51,687 nt of DNA, taken from Aestuariivirgaceae bacterium (lineage in GTDB: Bacteria > Pseudomonadota > Alphaproteobacteria > Rhizobiales > Aestuariivirgaceae). Both the position numbers and the translations under genes were made by a program. Within the stretch, counting starts at the first letter, position 1. Each line of letters opens with the position of its first letter. The notes under the pieces are model-generated. The model was not told where the DNA came from, did no database searches, and was given only the letters and a program-made list of their open reading frames with translations. This document shows, in pieces, positions 27,189 through 36,913 of the stretch. The stretch covers positions 1 to 51,687 of the forward strand of contig JANQIR010000102.1 in assembly GCA_028282065.1 (NCBI GenBank), given 5' to 3'.

Positions 27189-28202
27189 ATGCAACGCTTC
27201 ATTGAGCGGCACCCCGTCTGGTCACTCGTGATTCTCATCGCAGCAGTGTTTCTGCTCTGGCTGATCCTTGCCGAGTGGCCCAGGGGCCTGGTGGCTTTCG
27301 CCGGCCGCAAGAAGGTGTTTCTGAACGCCCTTTTGAACGGTATCACATTGGGCGGATTGTACTTTTTGGTTGCCAGCGGCTTCACGCTGATCTTCGGCTT
27401 GATGCGCAACGTCAATCTTGCGCACGGCTCGCTCTATCTGTTCGGTGGTTATATAGGATACACGGTCGCAACCGCCTCAAACTCGTGGATCTTGAGTTTC
27501 ATCGTCGCCTTCATTGCCATGGCGGTGCTGGGCATGCTGCTTCAGGTTCTTGTCTTCCGCCGCATGGAAGGCGAAGAGCTGCGCCAAACTCTCGTGACCA
27601 TCGGTATATCCATTGTATTGGCCGATATCCTGTTGTGGATCTGGGGCGGCGACTTCTATCAGATCGAAACGCCGGACTGGCTGTTCGGAGCCATCAAGCT
27701 TCCCATCATCACCGCCGTGAAGAGTTCCGGTGACGCCGTCTATATGAAATATCCCCTGGTCCGTCTCGTCATTCTGGCGGCGTCCATCGTAATTGGCGTG
27801 GCGATGTGGCTGGCGTTGAACAAGACCAAGATCGGCATGATGATCCGGGCCGGCGTCGATGATCGCGACATGCTGTCAGCCACGGGAATCCGCATTCAGC
27901 TCGTTTTCGTGCTTGTCTTTGCTTTCGGTGCCGGTCTTGCCGGTGTCGCAGGCGTCGTCGGCGGAACGTTTCAATCGCTTGCTCCCGGTGAAGACACGCG
28001 CTTCCTGCTGGCATCGCTCGTCGTCGTAATTGTCGGCGGTATGGGCAGCATACCCGGTGCCGCGCTCGGCGCCTTGTTGATCGGCCTGTCTGAGCAGTTC
28101 GGCTCCGTCTACATGCCGACCTACGCAGTGGTTCTCACATTTCTGATCATGGTTCTGGTGCTGGCGTTCCGTCCACAGGGCCTTTTGGGATCGAGAGGCT
28201 AG
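27189..28202 (+). CDS. livH: Liv-type ABC permease, LivH-like (set 2)
   Basis: This 337-residue protein was assigned the ATG at 27189 with AGAGGGG just upstream; an alternative start at 27162 lacks a site. It has an additional N-terminal membrane segment compared with short LivH proteins, then the LivH core (NLAHGSLYLFGGYIGY and VIVGGMGSIPGAALGALLIG). It forms half of the membrane channel with the LivM-like protein, whose gene begins 3 bases after its stop. It is the first gene of the tightly packed run that continues to the right edge. Confidence 0.92.
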   Translation: MQRFIERHPVWSLVILIAAVFLLWLILAEWPRGLVAFAGRKKVFLNALLNGITLGGLYFLVASGFTLIFGLMRNVNLAHGSLYLFGGYIGYTVATASNSWILSFIVAFIAMAVLGMLLQVLVFRRMEGEELRQTLVTIGISIVLADILLWIWGGDFYQIETPDWLFGAIKLPIITAVKSSGDAVYMKYPLVRLVILAASIVIGVAMWLALNKTKIGMMIRAGVDDRDMLSATGIRIQLVFVLVFAFGAGLAGVAGVVGGTFQSLAPGEDTRFLLASLVVVIVGGMGSIPGAALGALLIGLSEQFGSVYMPTYAVVLTFLIMVLVLAFRPQGLLGSRG

Positions 28203-28205
28203 GTA

Positions 28206-29291
28206 ATGGCAGCCATCGATCAGGAAACCTCCCAGTCCAGTGTCGCCCAGACCTCGCCGCGCCGCGCGCAGCTGCCCGCATGGATCGAGAATACCCACCC
28301 GGCATTCTGGCTGCTGGCTTTGTTCCTGTTGTTCCTGCCGGCCTTTGCCAACGACTTCTTCCAGTTCCAGATCATGGGCTGGACCTTCATTCTCGGCATG
28401 ATTGCGCTCAGCCTGATGTTCCTCGCAGGCTATGGCGGTATGGTCTCGCTTGTGCAGATGACCGTCGCTGGCTGCGCCGGATACATGGTGGCGATCTTCG
28501 GCACCAGCGCGGCCGATGCCATTTCCCTGCAATGGCCCTGGTGGATCGTCGTGCCGGTCGCACTGGCAATCGCCACAGCCTTCGGCACCATCTCCGGTGC
28601 CCTGGCGGTCAGGACAGAAGGCATCTACACGATCATGATCACGCTGGCGATTGCTGCGGCGTTCTTTTATTTCACCCGCCAGAATTACGTGATCTTCAAC
28701 GGGTTCAGCGGCTTCAACCAGATACGGGCGCCCGTGGTCTTCGGCATCAAGTGGAACGATGCAACGCCATTCTACTATCTGACCCTTTTCTTCGCGGTAC
28801 TGAGCTATGCGGTGGTGACCTATGTATCGCGGGCACCCTTCGGTCTCGCCTTACAGGGCATTCGCGACAATCCCCGGCGCATGGAGGCCCTTGGATTCAA
28901 CGTCACGGCGCACCGCATCGCGGCCTACGCATTCGCCGCCCTTATCGCGGCGGTCGCCGGTATCCTGTTGACTTGGCAGAACGGCCAGATCTCTCCGGGC
29001 ACAGCCGGTATAGGTGCGGTGATCGACATTCTCGTCATCGCCGTGGTCGGCGGACTGCGACGCCCGATAGGCCCGTTCATTGGCGCTTTCATCTACGTGC
29101 TGCTGCGAACATTCGCACTGGACATCCTGACCGAGGTCGGTCTTGACCCCAAGCGCTTCAAGTTGCTGATCGGCTTTGGCTTCCTGGCCATCGTCTTCTT
29201 CTCGCCCGACGGGGTGCTGGGCCTTTGGGACCGCTGGCGGGCGCGGCAGAAAGCGCGCAGCATCTCTTCAGCATCAGGAGACAGTTCCTGA
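28206..29291 (+). CDS. livM: Liv-type ABC permease, LivM-like (set 2)
   Basis: This 361-residue protein has a hydrophilic N-terminal stretch of about 30 residues, then about nine membrane segments with LivM hallmarks: GYGGMVSLVQMTVAGCAGY, ALAVRTEGIYTIMITLA and RDNPRRMEALGFNV. The SFGQ-like loop is changed to SLVQ. It completes the channel with LivH. Its stop overlaps the ATG of the LivG-like gene by one base (TGATG), so the two are translationally coupled. Confidence 0.92.
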   Translation: MAAIDQETSQSSVAQTSPRRAQLPAWIENTHPAFWLLALFLLFLPAFANDFFQFQIMGWTFILGMIALSLMFLAGYGGMVSLVQMTVAGCAGYMVAIFGTSAADAISLQWPWWIVVPVALAIATAFGTISGALAVRTEGIYTIMITLAIAAAFFYFTRQNYVIFNGFSGFNQIRAPVVFGIKWNDATPFYYLTLFFAVLSYAVVTYVSRAPFGLALQGIRDNPRRMEALGFNVTAHRIAAYAFAALIAAVAGILLTWQNGQISPGTAGIGAVIDILVIAVVGGLRRPIGPFIGAFIYVLLRTFALDILTEVGLDPKRFKLLIGFGFLAIVFFSPDGVLGLWDRWRARQKARSISSASGDSS

Positions 29292-30073
29292 TGGTCACCG
29301 TGGCGGAAAGATTGTCGGCGGCCGGAACGGCCCATGCACTGGAACTCCTCGATGTCTCCAGATTCTTCGGTGCGCTATCGGCCCTGGCCGAAGTCAACCT
29401 GCAGGTTCGCTCCGGCGAGAAACGCGCCATCCTCGGGTCGAACGGTGCCGGCAAGACCACACTGTTCAACTGTGTGACGGGCGACTTCCTGCCATCGCTC
29501 GGCCGCATTAGGTTCTTTGGCGAAGATGTCACCAATTATCCGCCGCATGAACGTATCCGCAGGGGCCTGCGCCGCACATATCAGATATCGCTGCTGTTCC
29601 ACGGTCTGACCGTTCTGGACAACGTTTACCTGGCCTGCCGCGGCGTGTCCCGTGGCCGGTTCTCGCTGCTGCGCCCGCGCCGAGACGATGCCCTTTTCCA
29701 CTCGGCTGAAGAGCTTGTCGAGGCTGTGCACCTGACCGCTGTCCGTGACAGCCTGGTGGCGGAACTGAGTTACGGCCAGCAGCGCCAATTGGAGATAGCC
29801 CTGGCGTTGGCCGGCGCACCACGCTTCATCCTCTTCGACGAGCCGGCTGCCGGACTGTCGCCCACCGAGCGCTCCGAGTTGATTGAAATCCTGCAATCGC
29901 TGCCGGGCCATATGGGCTTCATCATCATCGAACACGACATGGACGTGGCGTTGCGGGTCGTTGAGTCGGTGACGGTCATGCACAACGGCCGGATCTTCAA
30001 GGAAGGATCCCCGGAGGAGATCGAGTCCGACCCTCAGGTACAGGAGCTCTATCTGGGAGGTGGCCATGGCTAG
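29291..30073 (+). CDS. livG: Liv-type ABC importer ATPase, LivG-like (set 2)
   Basis: This 260-residue protein was assigned the ATG at 29291 because it overlaps the LivM stop; an earlier in-frame start lies within livM. Walker A is GSNGAGKTT, Walker [10 protein letters not shown], signature [10 protein letters not shown], and the switch histidine lies in IEHDMD. A LivG-type insertion around [17 protein letters not shown] is present. It drives the set 2 permease together with the ATPase part of the next gene, which it overlaps by 8 bases. Confidence 0.92.
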   Translation: MVTVAERLSAAGTAHALELLDVSRFFGALSALAEVNLQVRSGEKRAILGSNGAGKTTLFNCVTGDFLPSLGRIRFFGEDVTNYPPHERIRRGLRRTYQISLLFHGLTVLDNVYLACRGVSRGRFSLLRPRRDDALFHSAEELVEAVHLTAVRDSLVAELSYGQQRQLEIALALAGAPRFILFDEPAAGLSPTERSELIEILQSLPGHMGFIIIEHDMDVALRVVESVTVMHNGRIFKEGSPEEIESDPQVQELYLGGGHG

Positions 30074-32369
30074 CCGCGACCGCCGCCGCACCCGGGAGCC
30101 CGATGCTATTTTGCGCATTCGTGATCTGCATGTGTACTACGGCCAGTCCCACGCCGTGCAGGGTGTTAAACTCACCTTGCGCCAGGGCATTCATGCTGTC
30201 GTCGGTCGCAACGGCATGGGCAAGACCACCCTGTGCAAGGCCATACTGGGGCTGGTCCCCACCGCCAGCGGATCGATCCGCTTCAACGGCGAAGAGTTGC
30301 GCGGCCTGACACCCAATCAGATCGCCAATATGGGTGTCGGATACGTGCCGCAAGGCCGGCGGCTGTGGCCGTCTCTGAGCGTCGACGAACATCTGCGCCT
30401 ATGCGCCCGTGGCGGAAAACGCGCCACCTGGACGCCCGAGCGCATCTACGAACTGTTCCCGAGACTGGCGGAACGGCGCACCAATCTCGGCGGCCAGTTA
30501 TCCGGCGGCGAGCAGCAAATGCTGGCGATTTCCCGCGCTCTCTTGGGTAATCCACACCTGCTCGTCATGGACGAACCTACAGAAGGCCTCGCTCCCGTCA
30601 TCGTCGCACAGGTTGAGGACATGCTCCTGCAACTCGGCGAGGAAGAGGACATCGCCGTATTGCTGATCGAGCAGAATATCGGCGTTGCCACCACTGTTTC
30701 CGATGACGTGGCCATCATGGTCAACGGCCGCATCAACCGGGTCCTGGAAGCAGCAATTCTTGCGGCGGACCGCGACCTTCAGCAGCGGCTGCTCGGCGTC
30801 GGCCGGCATGGCGATGAAGCTGAAATTGAACCGGACCTCGAAGAAGAGGAAGAGTTCGAAGATGAACCGGAAGGCTCCGTCTCGCCTGCCCGGCTCGCAA
30901 GACTGCGCCGCAGCCGCCAGACGGGTCCCAAGACACAGGTACGCGACGGCCAGGTCGTCTATATCTCCAACCCGCGCACGCCGACGCGCTGGTCGAAACC
31001 GGCAACGCACGACGAGATCATGTCGGCATCCAGCGGTGTAGTAGAAGACCCAGCGTTGCGGGATCTGCCGGAGACCCTGCGCACCGGCCCCACGCCCATG
31101 TCCCAGGTGGGCGGAGATGAGGTGCTGGTCGTCGGTACGTTCGATACTAAGGGTCGTGAGCTCAAATTCATCCGCGACCGTATCGCCCAGTTCGGTGTCA
31201 AGACCAAGCTGGTTGACCTGTCGACCAGCGGCAAGCCGTCCGGTGCGGATGTCCCGCCAAACCAGGTCGCCGCCTATCACAAACGCGGACCCAACGGAGT
31301 CTTTACCGGCGACCGTGGCGAATCCGTCCGGGAAATGGCCATCGCCTTCGAGAACTGGATCGTTCGGCAGCGCGGCATTGGTGGCATCATCTCCGCCGGC
31401 GGCAGCGGCGGCACGGCGCTTGTCACACCTGGGATGCGGCGTCTGCCTCTGGGCATTCCGAAAGTCATGATCTCCACCGTGGCAAGCGGCAACGTCCAGC
31501 AATATGTCGGACCCTCGGACATCATGATGATGTACTCGGTGACCGACATTCAGGGATTGAACCGCATTTCGCGCAAGGTTCTCGCCAACGGTGCGGCCGC
31601 CGTCGCCGGAATGGCCATCGAGGCGAGCCGGCAGGCGGAAGAACAGCGCAAGACCCGGTACCGTGACGACGACGGCCTGCCTGCCATCGGCCTGACCATG
31701 TTCGGTGTGACCACACCTTGTGTTCAGCAGGTGACCGCCGGGCTGGAAGACCGGTTCGACTGCCTCGTCTTCCACGCGACCGGTGTCGGCGGCCAGTCCA
31801 TGGAAAGCCTGGTCGACAACGGACTGTTGTCCGGCGTGCTTGATCTGACCACGACGGAAGTTTGCGATCTGCTGGTCGGCGGCATGTTCCCGGCCACCGA
31901 GGACAGGTTCGGCGCAATCATCCGCTCGCGCATCCCCTATGTCGGATCCTGCGGTGCACTGGACATGGTCAATTTCGGCGCCCGGGACACGGTGCCGGCG
32001 CAGTTCGCCGATCGCAATCTCTATGAACACAATCCGCAGATCACCCTCATGCGCACCACGCCTGAGGAAAACGACCAGATCGGCCGTTGGATCGGCGAGC
32101 GGCTGAACCGAATGGATGGGCCGGTGCGGTTCTTCATCCCCGAAGGCGGCGTGTCGATGCTCGATGCCGCAGGGATGGCTTTCCATGACCCTGATGCCGA
32201 CAAGGCACTGTTCGACGCCTTGAAGGAAACAGTACGGGTAACAGGCAAACGCCAGCTGATTTCGCTGCCGTTCAACATCAACGATCCGCAGTTTTCCAGC
32301 GCGGTCATCGCCGCGTTCCTGTCCATCATGGGCCGCCAGGCCGACCGCAGAAAGAGAGCACGGAGGTAA
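30066..32369 (+). CDS. LivF-like ABC ATPase fused to a Tm-1-like (UPF0261) domain
   Basis: This 767-residue protein was assigned the ATG at 30066, 5 bases after GGGAGG; a GTG six bases upstream is less well spaced. Residues 1-240 are a full LivF-type ATPase: GRNGMGKTT (47-55), LSGGEQQ near 145, and VMDEPTEG. An acidic, then basic linker follows (about 245-350, with a run of glutamates). Residues about 350-755 are a complete UPF0261/Tm-1-like domain, starting [16 protein letters not shown] and including [17 protein letters not shown] and [14 protein letters not shown]. Tm-1 in tomato binds a viral replication protein; the bacterial family has no settled function. As no other LivF exists in set 2, the fused ATPase must serve the importer, physically tying the Tm-1-like enzyme to the transporter. 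The next gene encodes the partner TIM-barrel domain. Confidence 0.9.
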   Translation: MASRDRRRTREPDAILRIRDLHVYYGQSHAVQGVKLTLRQGIHAVVGRNGMGKTTLCKAILGLVPTASGSIRFNGEELRGLTPNQIANMGVGYVPQGRRLWPSLSVDEHLRLCARGGKRATWTPERIYELFPRLAERRTNLGGQLSGGEQQMLAISRALLGNPHLLVMDEPTEGLAPVIVAQVEDMLLQLGEEEDIAVLLIEQNIGVATTVSDDVAIMVNGRINRVLEAAILAADRDLQQRLLGVGRHGDEAEIEPDLEEEEEFEDEPEGSVSPARLARLRRSRQTGPKTQVRDGQVVYISNPRTPTRWSKPATHDEIMSASSGVVEDPALRDLPETLRTGPTPMSQVGGDEVLVVGTFDTKGRELKFIRDRIAQFGVKTKLVDLSTSGKPSGADVPPNQVAAYHKRGPNGVFTGDRGESVREMAIAFENWIVRQRGIGGIISAGGSGGTALVTPGMRRLPLGIPKVMISTVASGNVQQYVGPSDIMMMYSVTDIQGLNRISRKVLANGAAAVAGMAIEASRQAEEQRKTRYRDDDGLPAIGLTMFGVTTPCVQQVTAGLEDRFDCLVFHATGVGGQSMESLVDNGLLSGVLDLTTTEVCDLLVGGMFPATEDRFGAIIRSRIPYVGSCGALDMVNFGARDTVPAQFADRNLYEHNPQITLMRTTPEENDQIGRWIGERLNRMDGPVRFFIPEGGVSMLDAAGMAFHDPDADKALFDALKETVRVTGKRQLISLPFNINDPQFSSAVIAAFLSIMGRQADRRKRARR

Positions 32370-32372
32370 ACC

Positions 32373-33206
32373 ATGCCACGATTTGAGCGCGCACAACTTG
32401 TCGAGAAGTTCCAGGCCATGGTTAAGGCCGGCCATCCGATCATAGGCGGCGGCGCGGGCACCGGCCTGTCCGCCAAGTGCGAGGAAGCCGGTGGTATTGA
32501 CCTCATCGTCATCTACAACTCCGGCCGCTACCGCATGGCCGGTCGCGGTTCCCTCGCCGGACTCTTAGCCTATGGCAATGCCAACGAGATCGTCATGGAC
32601 ATGGCAACCGAAGTGTTGCCCGTGGTGAGCTGGACACCCGTGCTCGCCGGCGTCAACGGTACCGATCCGTTCTGCATTTTCGACAAGTTCCTCGACGATC
32701 TGAAGGCAGTCGGGTTCTCAGGCGTCCAGAATTTCCCGACGGTCGGCCTGATAGACGGCATCATGCGCTCAAACCTCGAAGAGACCGGCATGTCCTACGG
32801 CCAGGAAGTGGATGTCATCGCGCTAGCCGCGTCGAAGGACATGCTGACCACGCCGTACGTCTTCAACGAGGATGAAGCTGCCGCCATGGCAAAGGCCGGC
32901 GCCGACATCATTGTCTGCCATCTCGGACTGACGACCGGCGGATCGATCGGAGCCGAGACCGCACTCAAGCTCGAAGATTGCCCGGCGCTGGTGAACAAAT
33001 GGGCCGAGGCCGCGCTGAAGGTAAAGCCAGACGCAATTGTACTCGTACATGGCGGGCCGGTATCGCAGCCCGAAGACGCGAGTTTCGTTTTGAAGAATAC
33101 GGAAAACTGCCACGGTTTCTACGGCGCCTCTTCGATGGAACGGCTGCCGACAGAGATCGCCCTGACGGAGCAGACAAGGAAATTCAAACGGATCGGCATG
33201 GACTGA
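32373..33206 (+). CDS. Phosphoenolpyruvate hydrolase-like TIM-barrel protein (Tm-1 partner domain)
   Basis: This 277-residue protein begins 3 bases after the Tm-1-like fusion. It matches the family annotated as phosphoenolpyruvate hydrolase-like: [25 protein letters not shown] at the start, [20 protein letters not shown], and [12 protein letters not shown]. In plant Tm-1-type proteins this barrel is joined directly to the UPF0261 domain, so here the two halves of that architecture are encoded by adjacent genes while the first half is attached to an ABC ATPase. The reaction is unknown; an enolase- or aldolase-like lyase acting on a carboxylate is plausible. The family call is strong, the activity uncertain. 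Confidence 0.88.
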   Translation: MPRFERAQLVEKFQAMVKAGHPIIGGGAGTGLSAKCEEAGGIDLIVIYNSGRYRMAGRGSLAGLLAYGNANEIVMDMATEVLPVVSWTPVLAGVNGTDPFCIFDKFLDDLKAVGFSGVQNFPTVGLIDGIMRSNLEETGMSYGQEVDVIALAASKDMLTTPYVFNEDEAAAMAKAGADIIVCHLGLTTGGSIGAETALKLEDCPALVNKWAEAALKVKPDAIVLVHGGPVSQPEDASFVLKNTENCHGFYGASSMERLPTEIALTEQTRKFKRIGMD

Positions 33207-33270
33207 TCCAGCGACAAGATTGGAACCGCCGGACAAGGGTTGCACCGGTGGCGATTTGGGAGGAATGACC

Positions 33271-36009
33271 ATGACGGGTCAAATGATAGGAGCCTTCATC
33301 CTGTGGCTGATTGTGGCGATCATCGTCATCGCCGTAGTCGTCTATCTGCTGAATTGGCTGTATCACCGGTCGACCAAGGAAGTGTCTTTTGTCCGCACCG
33401 GTTTTGGAGGACAGAAGGTCGTGATCAACGGCGGTGCGTTCGTGCTGCCGATCATTCACGAAATCACGCCCGTCAACATGAACGTTCTGCAGATGGAGGT
33501 GATCCGCGAAAAGAAAGCCGCGCTGACCACCAAGGACCGCATGCGGGTCGACCTGGAGGCGGAGTTCTATGTCCGGGTCGCATCCACCCCCGACTCCGTT
33601 GCAGTGGCCGCCGCCACGCTGGGCCGGCGCACCATGGAACAGGAACGCCTACACGAGCTGCTGTCCGGTAAATTCGTCGGCGCGCTGCGCTCCGTCGCCG
33701 CCGAAATGAACATGGAAGAAATGCACGAAATGCGCGGCGAATATGTCGAGAAGGTCAAGGTCGCCGCGGCAGAAGCACTGGCCCAAAACGGTCTTGAGCT
33801 GGAATCCGTCGCCATCACCGACCTGGATCAAACCGATCTCGAATATTTCAACCCGTCCAACCGCTTCGACGCAGAAGGTCTGACCCGTCTGATCGAGGAG
33901 ATCGAGACACGCCGGAAGCTGCGCAACGACATCGAGCAGGACTCGATGGTCCAGATCCGCACGCGCAACCTCGAAGCGGAAAAGCAGACCCTCGATATCG
34001 ACCGTGAGAGTGAAGCCGCCCGGTTGGAACAGGAACGCGAGATCGAGTTCCGTCGCTCCGCCCAGCGCACCGAAGTTGCCCGTCAGCGCGCCGAGCAGGA
34101 AACCCAGGCAGAACAGGCCGAGATCATCGCCCGCGAGCAGACTGAGACGGCCCGCATACAGCAGGAGCGCGTAGTCACCGAGGCCCGCATTGCCAACGAG
34201 GAAGAAACCCAGCGCCGCGAGATCGAACGCCAGCGCTCCATCGAAGCGGCAGAAATCTCTGCCCGCGAGGACACCGAAAAGGCCCGGATCGAGCAGGAGC
34301 GCGTGGTCAGTGAAGCGCGCATCGCTAACGAGGAAGAGACCCAACGTCGTGAGATCGAACGCCAAAGAGCGATCGAGGCGGCGGAAATCGCCGCCCGCGA
34401 GGCAACCGAACGCGATCGCATAGCTCAGGAAAAAGCACTTGCCGCAGAGCGAATTACCAGCGAGCAGGAGACAAGGGATCTGGAAATCCAGCGCACCCGT
34501 GCCCTTGAAGAGGCTGAAATCGCCGCCAACGAAGCAACGGAAGCCGCCCGCATCGCTCAGGAAAAACGCCTGGCAGCCGATCGCATTGCCAGCGAACAGG
34601 AAACCCGCAACCTGGAGATCGCCCGGACCAAAGCACTTGAAGAAGCCGAGATTGCCGCCCGCGAGGCGACGGAAGCCGCTCGCATCGCCCAGGAAAAACA
34701 TCTGGCGGCGGAACGCATCACCAGCGAAGAAGCCACCCGCAACCTGGAGATCGCCCGCAACAAGGCCCTGGAGGAAGCCGAGATCGCCGCGCGAGAAGCC
34801 ACCGAAGCTGCCAGAATCGCCCAGGAAAAACACCTGGCAGCCGAGCGCATCGCCAGCGAGCAGGAAACCCGCACGCTCGACATCCAGCGCGCTCAGGCCC
34901 TGGACGAAGCCGAGATCAAGAAGCAGGACCGGCTGGAACGGGCCCGCATTGCCACCGATCTGGCAATCGACAAGGACCGCATCCAGGCCACCAAGAACCG
35001 CGAAGTACTCGATGTGGACCATCGCAAGATCGTCGAACTGGCCGAACAGGACCGGGAAATCGAGATTGCCGCCAAACAGATCGAACGAACCGAGGCGGAC
35101 AAGAGCGTGCGGACCGCGGACATTTCTGCGCAACTGGAAATCGAACGGGCCAACATCTCCCAAGGCCGGACCCTCGACGAAGTTCGGCTCGACAGGGAAA
35201 AGGCCCTCGAACAGCTCGAAATTGCCAAGAAGCAAGCCTTCGAGGAGGCCCAGATCGCCTCCGGCGAGGAAATCGAGCGCGCCCGCATACAGTCCGATCG
35301 AGGCATCGACGAAGCGCGCATTGTCCGTGACCGTGATATTCGGGAATTGGAGATAGACCGCCAGAAGGTTGTCGAGAGCGCCGAAATTGCCAAGGCGATC
35401 GCCATCTATCAGCAGACCAAGGCACGCGCTGAGGCGCAAATCGAGACGGAAGCGGCCCGCGCAAGAGCGGCAGAGGCGGAAGAACAGGTCGCCACGGCCC
35501 GCGAGTCCGAAGCAGCCAAACGTCTGCGCGCCATCGAACTGATCATGGCGGAAAAGGAAGCCGAGGCGAAGAAGATCGCAGCCGAAGCCGAAAAGATCCG
35601 CGCCGCCGTCGCAGCGGAAGCCCAGCGTCAGGCCAACGAGGCGGAAAACGTGCTCACGCAAGAAGCCCGCGAGTCCATTTACCGGCGCAAGCTGCTCGAC
35701 AAGGTCGAAGGCATCGTCCGCGAAAGCGTCAAGCCTATGGAGAAGATCGAGGGCATCAACATTCTGCATGTCGACGGCATGGGCGGCGCGCTCGGGTCAG
35801 GCAAGAACATGACCGACGAGGTCATTGACTCTGCACTCAGGTACCGGGTTCAGGCGCCGATGATCGACTCCATTCTGAAGGAAGCCGGCATCGAGGGTGG
35901 CAGCCTCGCCAAGATGGGCGGGCTGATCCGCGAGGCCCGCGATCTGCAGAGCATTTCAAAGGTTGCCGAAGCCGAAGCCGCCAAGTCCGGCCAGAACAAG
36001 ACAGAGTGA
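33271..36009 (+). CDS. Flotillin-like SPFH/band 7 membrane protein with expanded repeat coiled coil
   Basis: This 912-residue protein was assigned the ATG at 33271: the GGGAGGA site at 33258-33264 touches the nearer ATG at 33265, so only 33271 is well spaced. One membrane segment spans residues about 5-30. The SPFH/band 7 domain follows to about 200 (TKEVSFVRTGFGGQKVVINGG, then LTTKDRMRVDLEAEFYVRV). The remainder is a very long Glu/Arg/Ala-rich coiled coil that includes six 44-residue repeats, ending in a flotillin-type tail. Bacterial flotillins of the YqiK kind gather membrane proteins into functional domains. Normal family length is about 500-700, so the coiled coil is expanded. Its place between an importer and Mo hydroxylases suggests a scaffold for them; that role is inference. 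Confidence 0.88.
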   Translation: MTGQMIGAFILWLIVAIIVIAVVVYLLNWLYHRSTKEVSFVRTGFGGQKVVINGGAFVLPIIHEITPVNMNVLQMEVIREKKAALTTKDRMRVDLEAEFYVRVASTPDSVAVAAATLGRRTMEQERLHELLSGKFVGALRSVAAEMNMEEMHEMRGEYVEKVKVAAAEALAQNGLELESVAITDLDQTDLEYFNPSNRFDAEGLTRLIEEIETRRKLRNDIEQDSMVQIRTRNLEAEKQTLDIDRESEAARLEQEREIEFRRSAQRTEVARQRAEQETQAEQAEIIAREQTETARIQQERVVTEARIANEEETQRREIERQRSIEAAEISAREDTEKARIEQERVVSEARIANEEETQRREIERQRAIEAAEIAAREATERDRIAQEKALAAERITSEQETRDLEIQRTRALEEAEIAANEATEAARIAQEKRLAADRIASEQETRNLEIARTKALEEAEIAAREATEAARIAQEKHLAAERITSEEATRNLEIARNKALEEAEIAAREATEAARIAQEKHLAAERIASEQETRTLDIQRAQALDEAEIKKQDRLERARIATDLAIDKDRIQATKNREVLDVDHRKIVELAEQDREIEIAAKQIERTEADKSVRTADISAQLEIERANISQGRTLDEVRLDREKALEQLEIAKKQAFEEAQIASGEEIERARIQSDRGIDEARIVRDRDIRELEIDRQKVVESAEIAKAIAIYQQTKARAEAQIETEAARARAAEAEEQVATARESEAAKRLRAIELIMAEKEAEAKKIAAEAEKIRAAVAAEAQRQANEAENVLTQEARESIYRRKLLDKVEGIVRESVKPMEKIEGINILHVDGMGGALGSGKNMTDEVIDSALRYRVQAPMIDSILKEAGIEGGSLAKMGGLIREARDLQSISKVAEAEAAKSGQNKTE
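34120..34911 (+). repeat. Six tandem 132-bp repeats inside the flotillin gene
   Basis: The codons for the EIAAREATE-like segment recur exactly at 34120, 34252, 34384, 34516, 34648 and 34780, with a seventh partial start at 34912. Each 44-residue unit reads roughly as EIAAREATEAARIAQEKHLA, then AERIASEQETR and NLEIARTKALEEA. The last three units are almost identical in protein; the first two are more diverged, which fits stepwise duplication. The period of 44 is a whole number of heptad-plus-hendecad turns (3x11+11), so length can change without breaking the coil. Confidence 0.9.
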
Positions 36010-36021
36010 CGGGAGATAGCC

Positions 36022-36459
36022 TTGGCCAAGGTCTATACATCAAGCGTGCTCAATGCTCCAGCCGACAGGATCTGGGCAAGGATCCGCGATTTCAACAACC
36101 TGCCTGAATGGCATCCCAAGATTTCGCAAAGCCATATCGAGCGAGGTGATCCGTCCGACAAGGTCGGCTGCATCCGGGCCATGAAGCTGGACGACGGAGG
36201 CGATATTCGCGAGCAGCTACTGGCCTTATCTGATTTCGAGTTCTCCTACACCTATTCGATCCTGGACTCGCCTATGGGTGTAGAGAACTACATCGCCACG
36301 ATCCGGCTCAACCCCATCACCGACGGTGAGCGAACCTTTGCGGAGTGGTTTGCCGAGTTCGATTGCGCACCGGACCGGGAGGACGAACTGGTGAACGGCA
36401 TTGGCAATGACGTTTTTCAGGGGGGCTTCAACTCCCTGAAACGGCAGTTTGGCGGGTAA
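36022..36459 (+). CDS. SRPBCC (START-like) family protein 1
   Basis: This 145-residue protein starts with TTG at 36022, eight bases after a GGGAGA site; no ATG or GTG nearby fits as well. It has the SRPBCC pattern: AKVYTSSVLNAPADRIWARIRDFNNLPEWHPKI is the first strand and helix, followed by a strand-rich core and a C-terminal helix (GGFNSLKRQFGG). The fold holds a hydrophobic cavity and binds or cyclises lipophilic or aromatic ligands; related CoxG proteins attach to the membrane in CO dehydrogenase systems. It lies between the flotillin and Mo hydroxylase genes and is paralogous to the next gene. Confidence 0.85.
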   Translation: MAKVYTSSVLNAPADRIWARIRDFNNLPEWHPKISQSHIERGDPSDKVGCIRAMKLDDGGDIREQLLALSDFEFSYTYSILDSPMGVENYIATIRLNPITDGERTFAEWFAEFDCAPDREDELVNGIGNDVFQGGFNSLKRQFGG

Positions 36460-36471
36460 ACGGACGAGCCC

Positions 36472-36912
36472 ATGGTCAAGGTCGACATGAGCACGATCGT
36501 CAACGCACCCATTGGACGGGTGTGGACCGTCCTGCGCGACTTTAACGGCCATGACAGCTGGCACCCGGCAATCGCCGAAAGCCACATGGAAAGCGGTCGC
36601 TCGTCGGACACAGTCGGCGCGGTGAGAAACTTTCGGTTGAAGGACGGCTCGGTCTTGCGCGAGCAGTTGCTGGAGCTGTCCGATCCCGACCGCACTTTCA
36701 GCTACTGCCTGCTCGACACGCCCATCCCCCTTTTTAACTACGTCGCCCATGTGACCCTCAAGGAAGTCACCGACGGCAATCGGACCTTCTGGCACTGGAA
36801 GTCGAGTTTCAACACACCGGAAGGCCAGGAAGAAGACCTGAAGAAAACGGTGTCGAAGAACATCTACGGCGAGGGGTTCGCCGCAATCAAACGTTTGGTG
36901 GAGCACGGATAA
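36472..36912 (+). CDS. SRPBCC (START-like) family protein 2
   Basis: This 146-residue protein is clearly homologous to the preceding one: VKVDMSTIVNAPIGRVWTVLRDFNGHDSWHPAI matches the same start, and LREQLLELSD recurs in both. The pair probably arose by tandem duplication and may form a heterodimer or bind substrate and product of the same reaction. The Mo hydroxylase FAD subunit begins one base after its stop. The exact ligand is unknown. Confidence 0.85.
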   Translation: MVKVDMSTIVNAPIGRVWTVLRDFNGHDSWHPAIAESHMESGRSSDTVGAVRNFRLKDGSVLREQLLELSDPDRTFSYCLLDTPIPLFNYVAHVTLKEVTDGNRTFWHWKSSFNTPEGQEEDLKKTVSKNIYGEGFAAIKRLVEHG

Positions 36913-36913
36913 C

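Noticed and set aside
30498..32435. 645-codon minus-strand open frame opposite the Tm-1 fusion
   Set aside because: GC-rich shadow frame; the plus strand encodes two recognised domains.
34120..34911. CRISPR-like array from regular 132-bp repeats
   Set aside because: Repeats are contiguous, in frame, and code for a coiled coil; there are no unique spacers.
33649..35769. 706-codon minus-strand open frame opposite the flotillin gene
   Set aside because: It is the mirror of the repetitive coiled-coil codons (stop-free because of low complexity); the sense frame has a band 7 domain and good start site.
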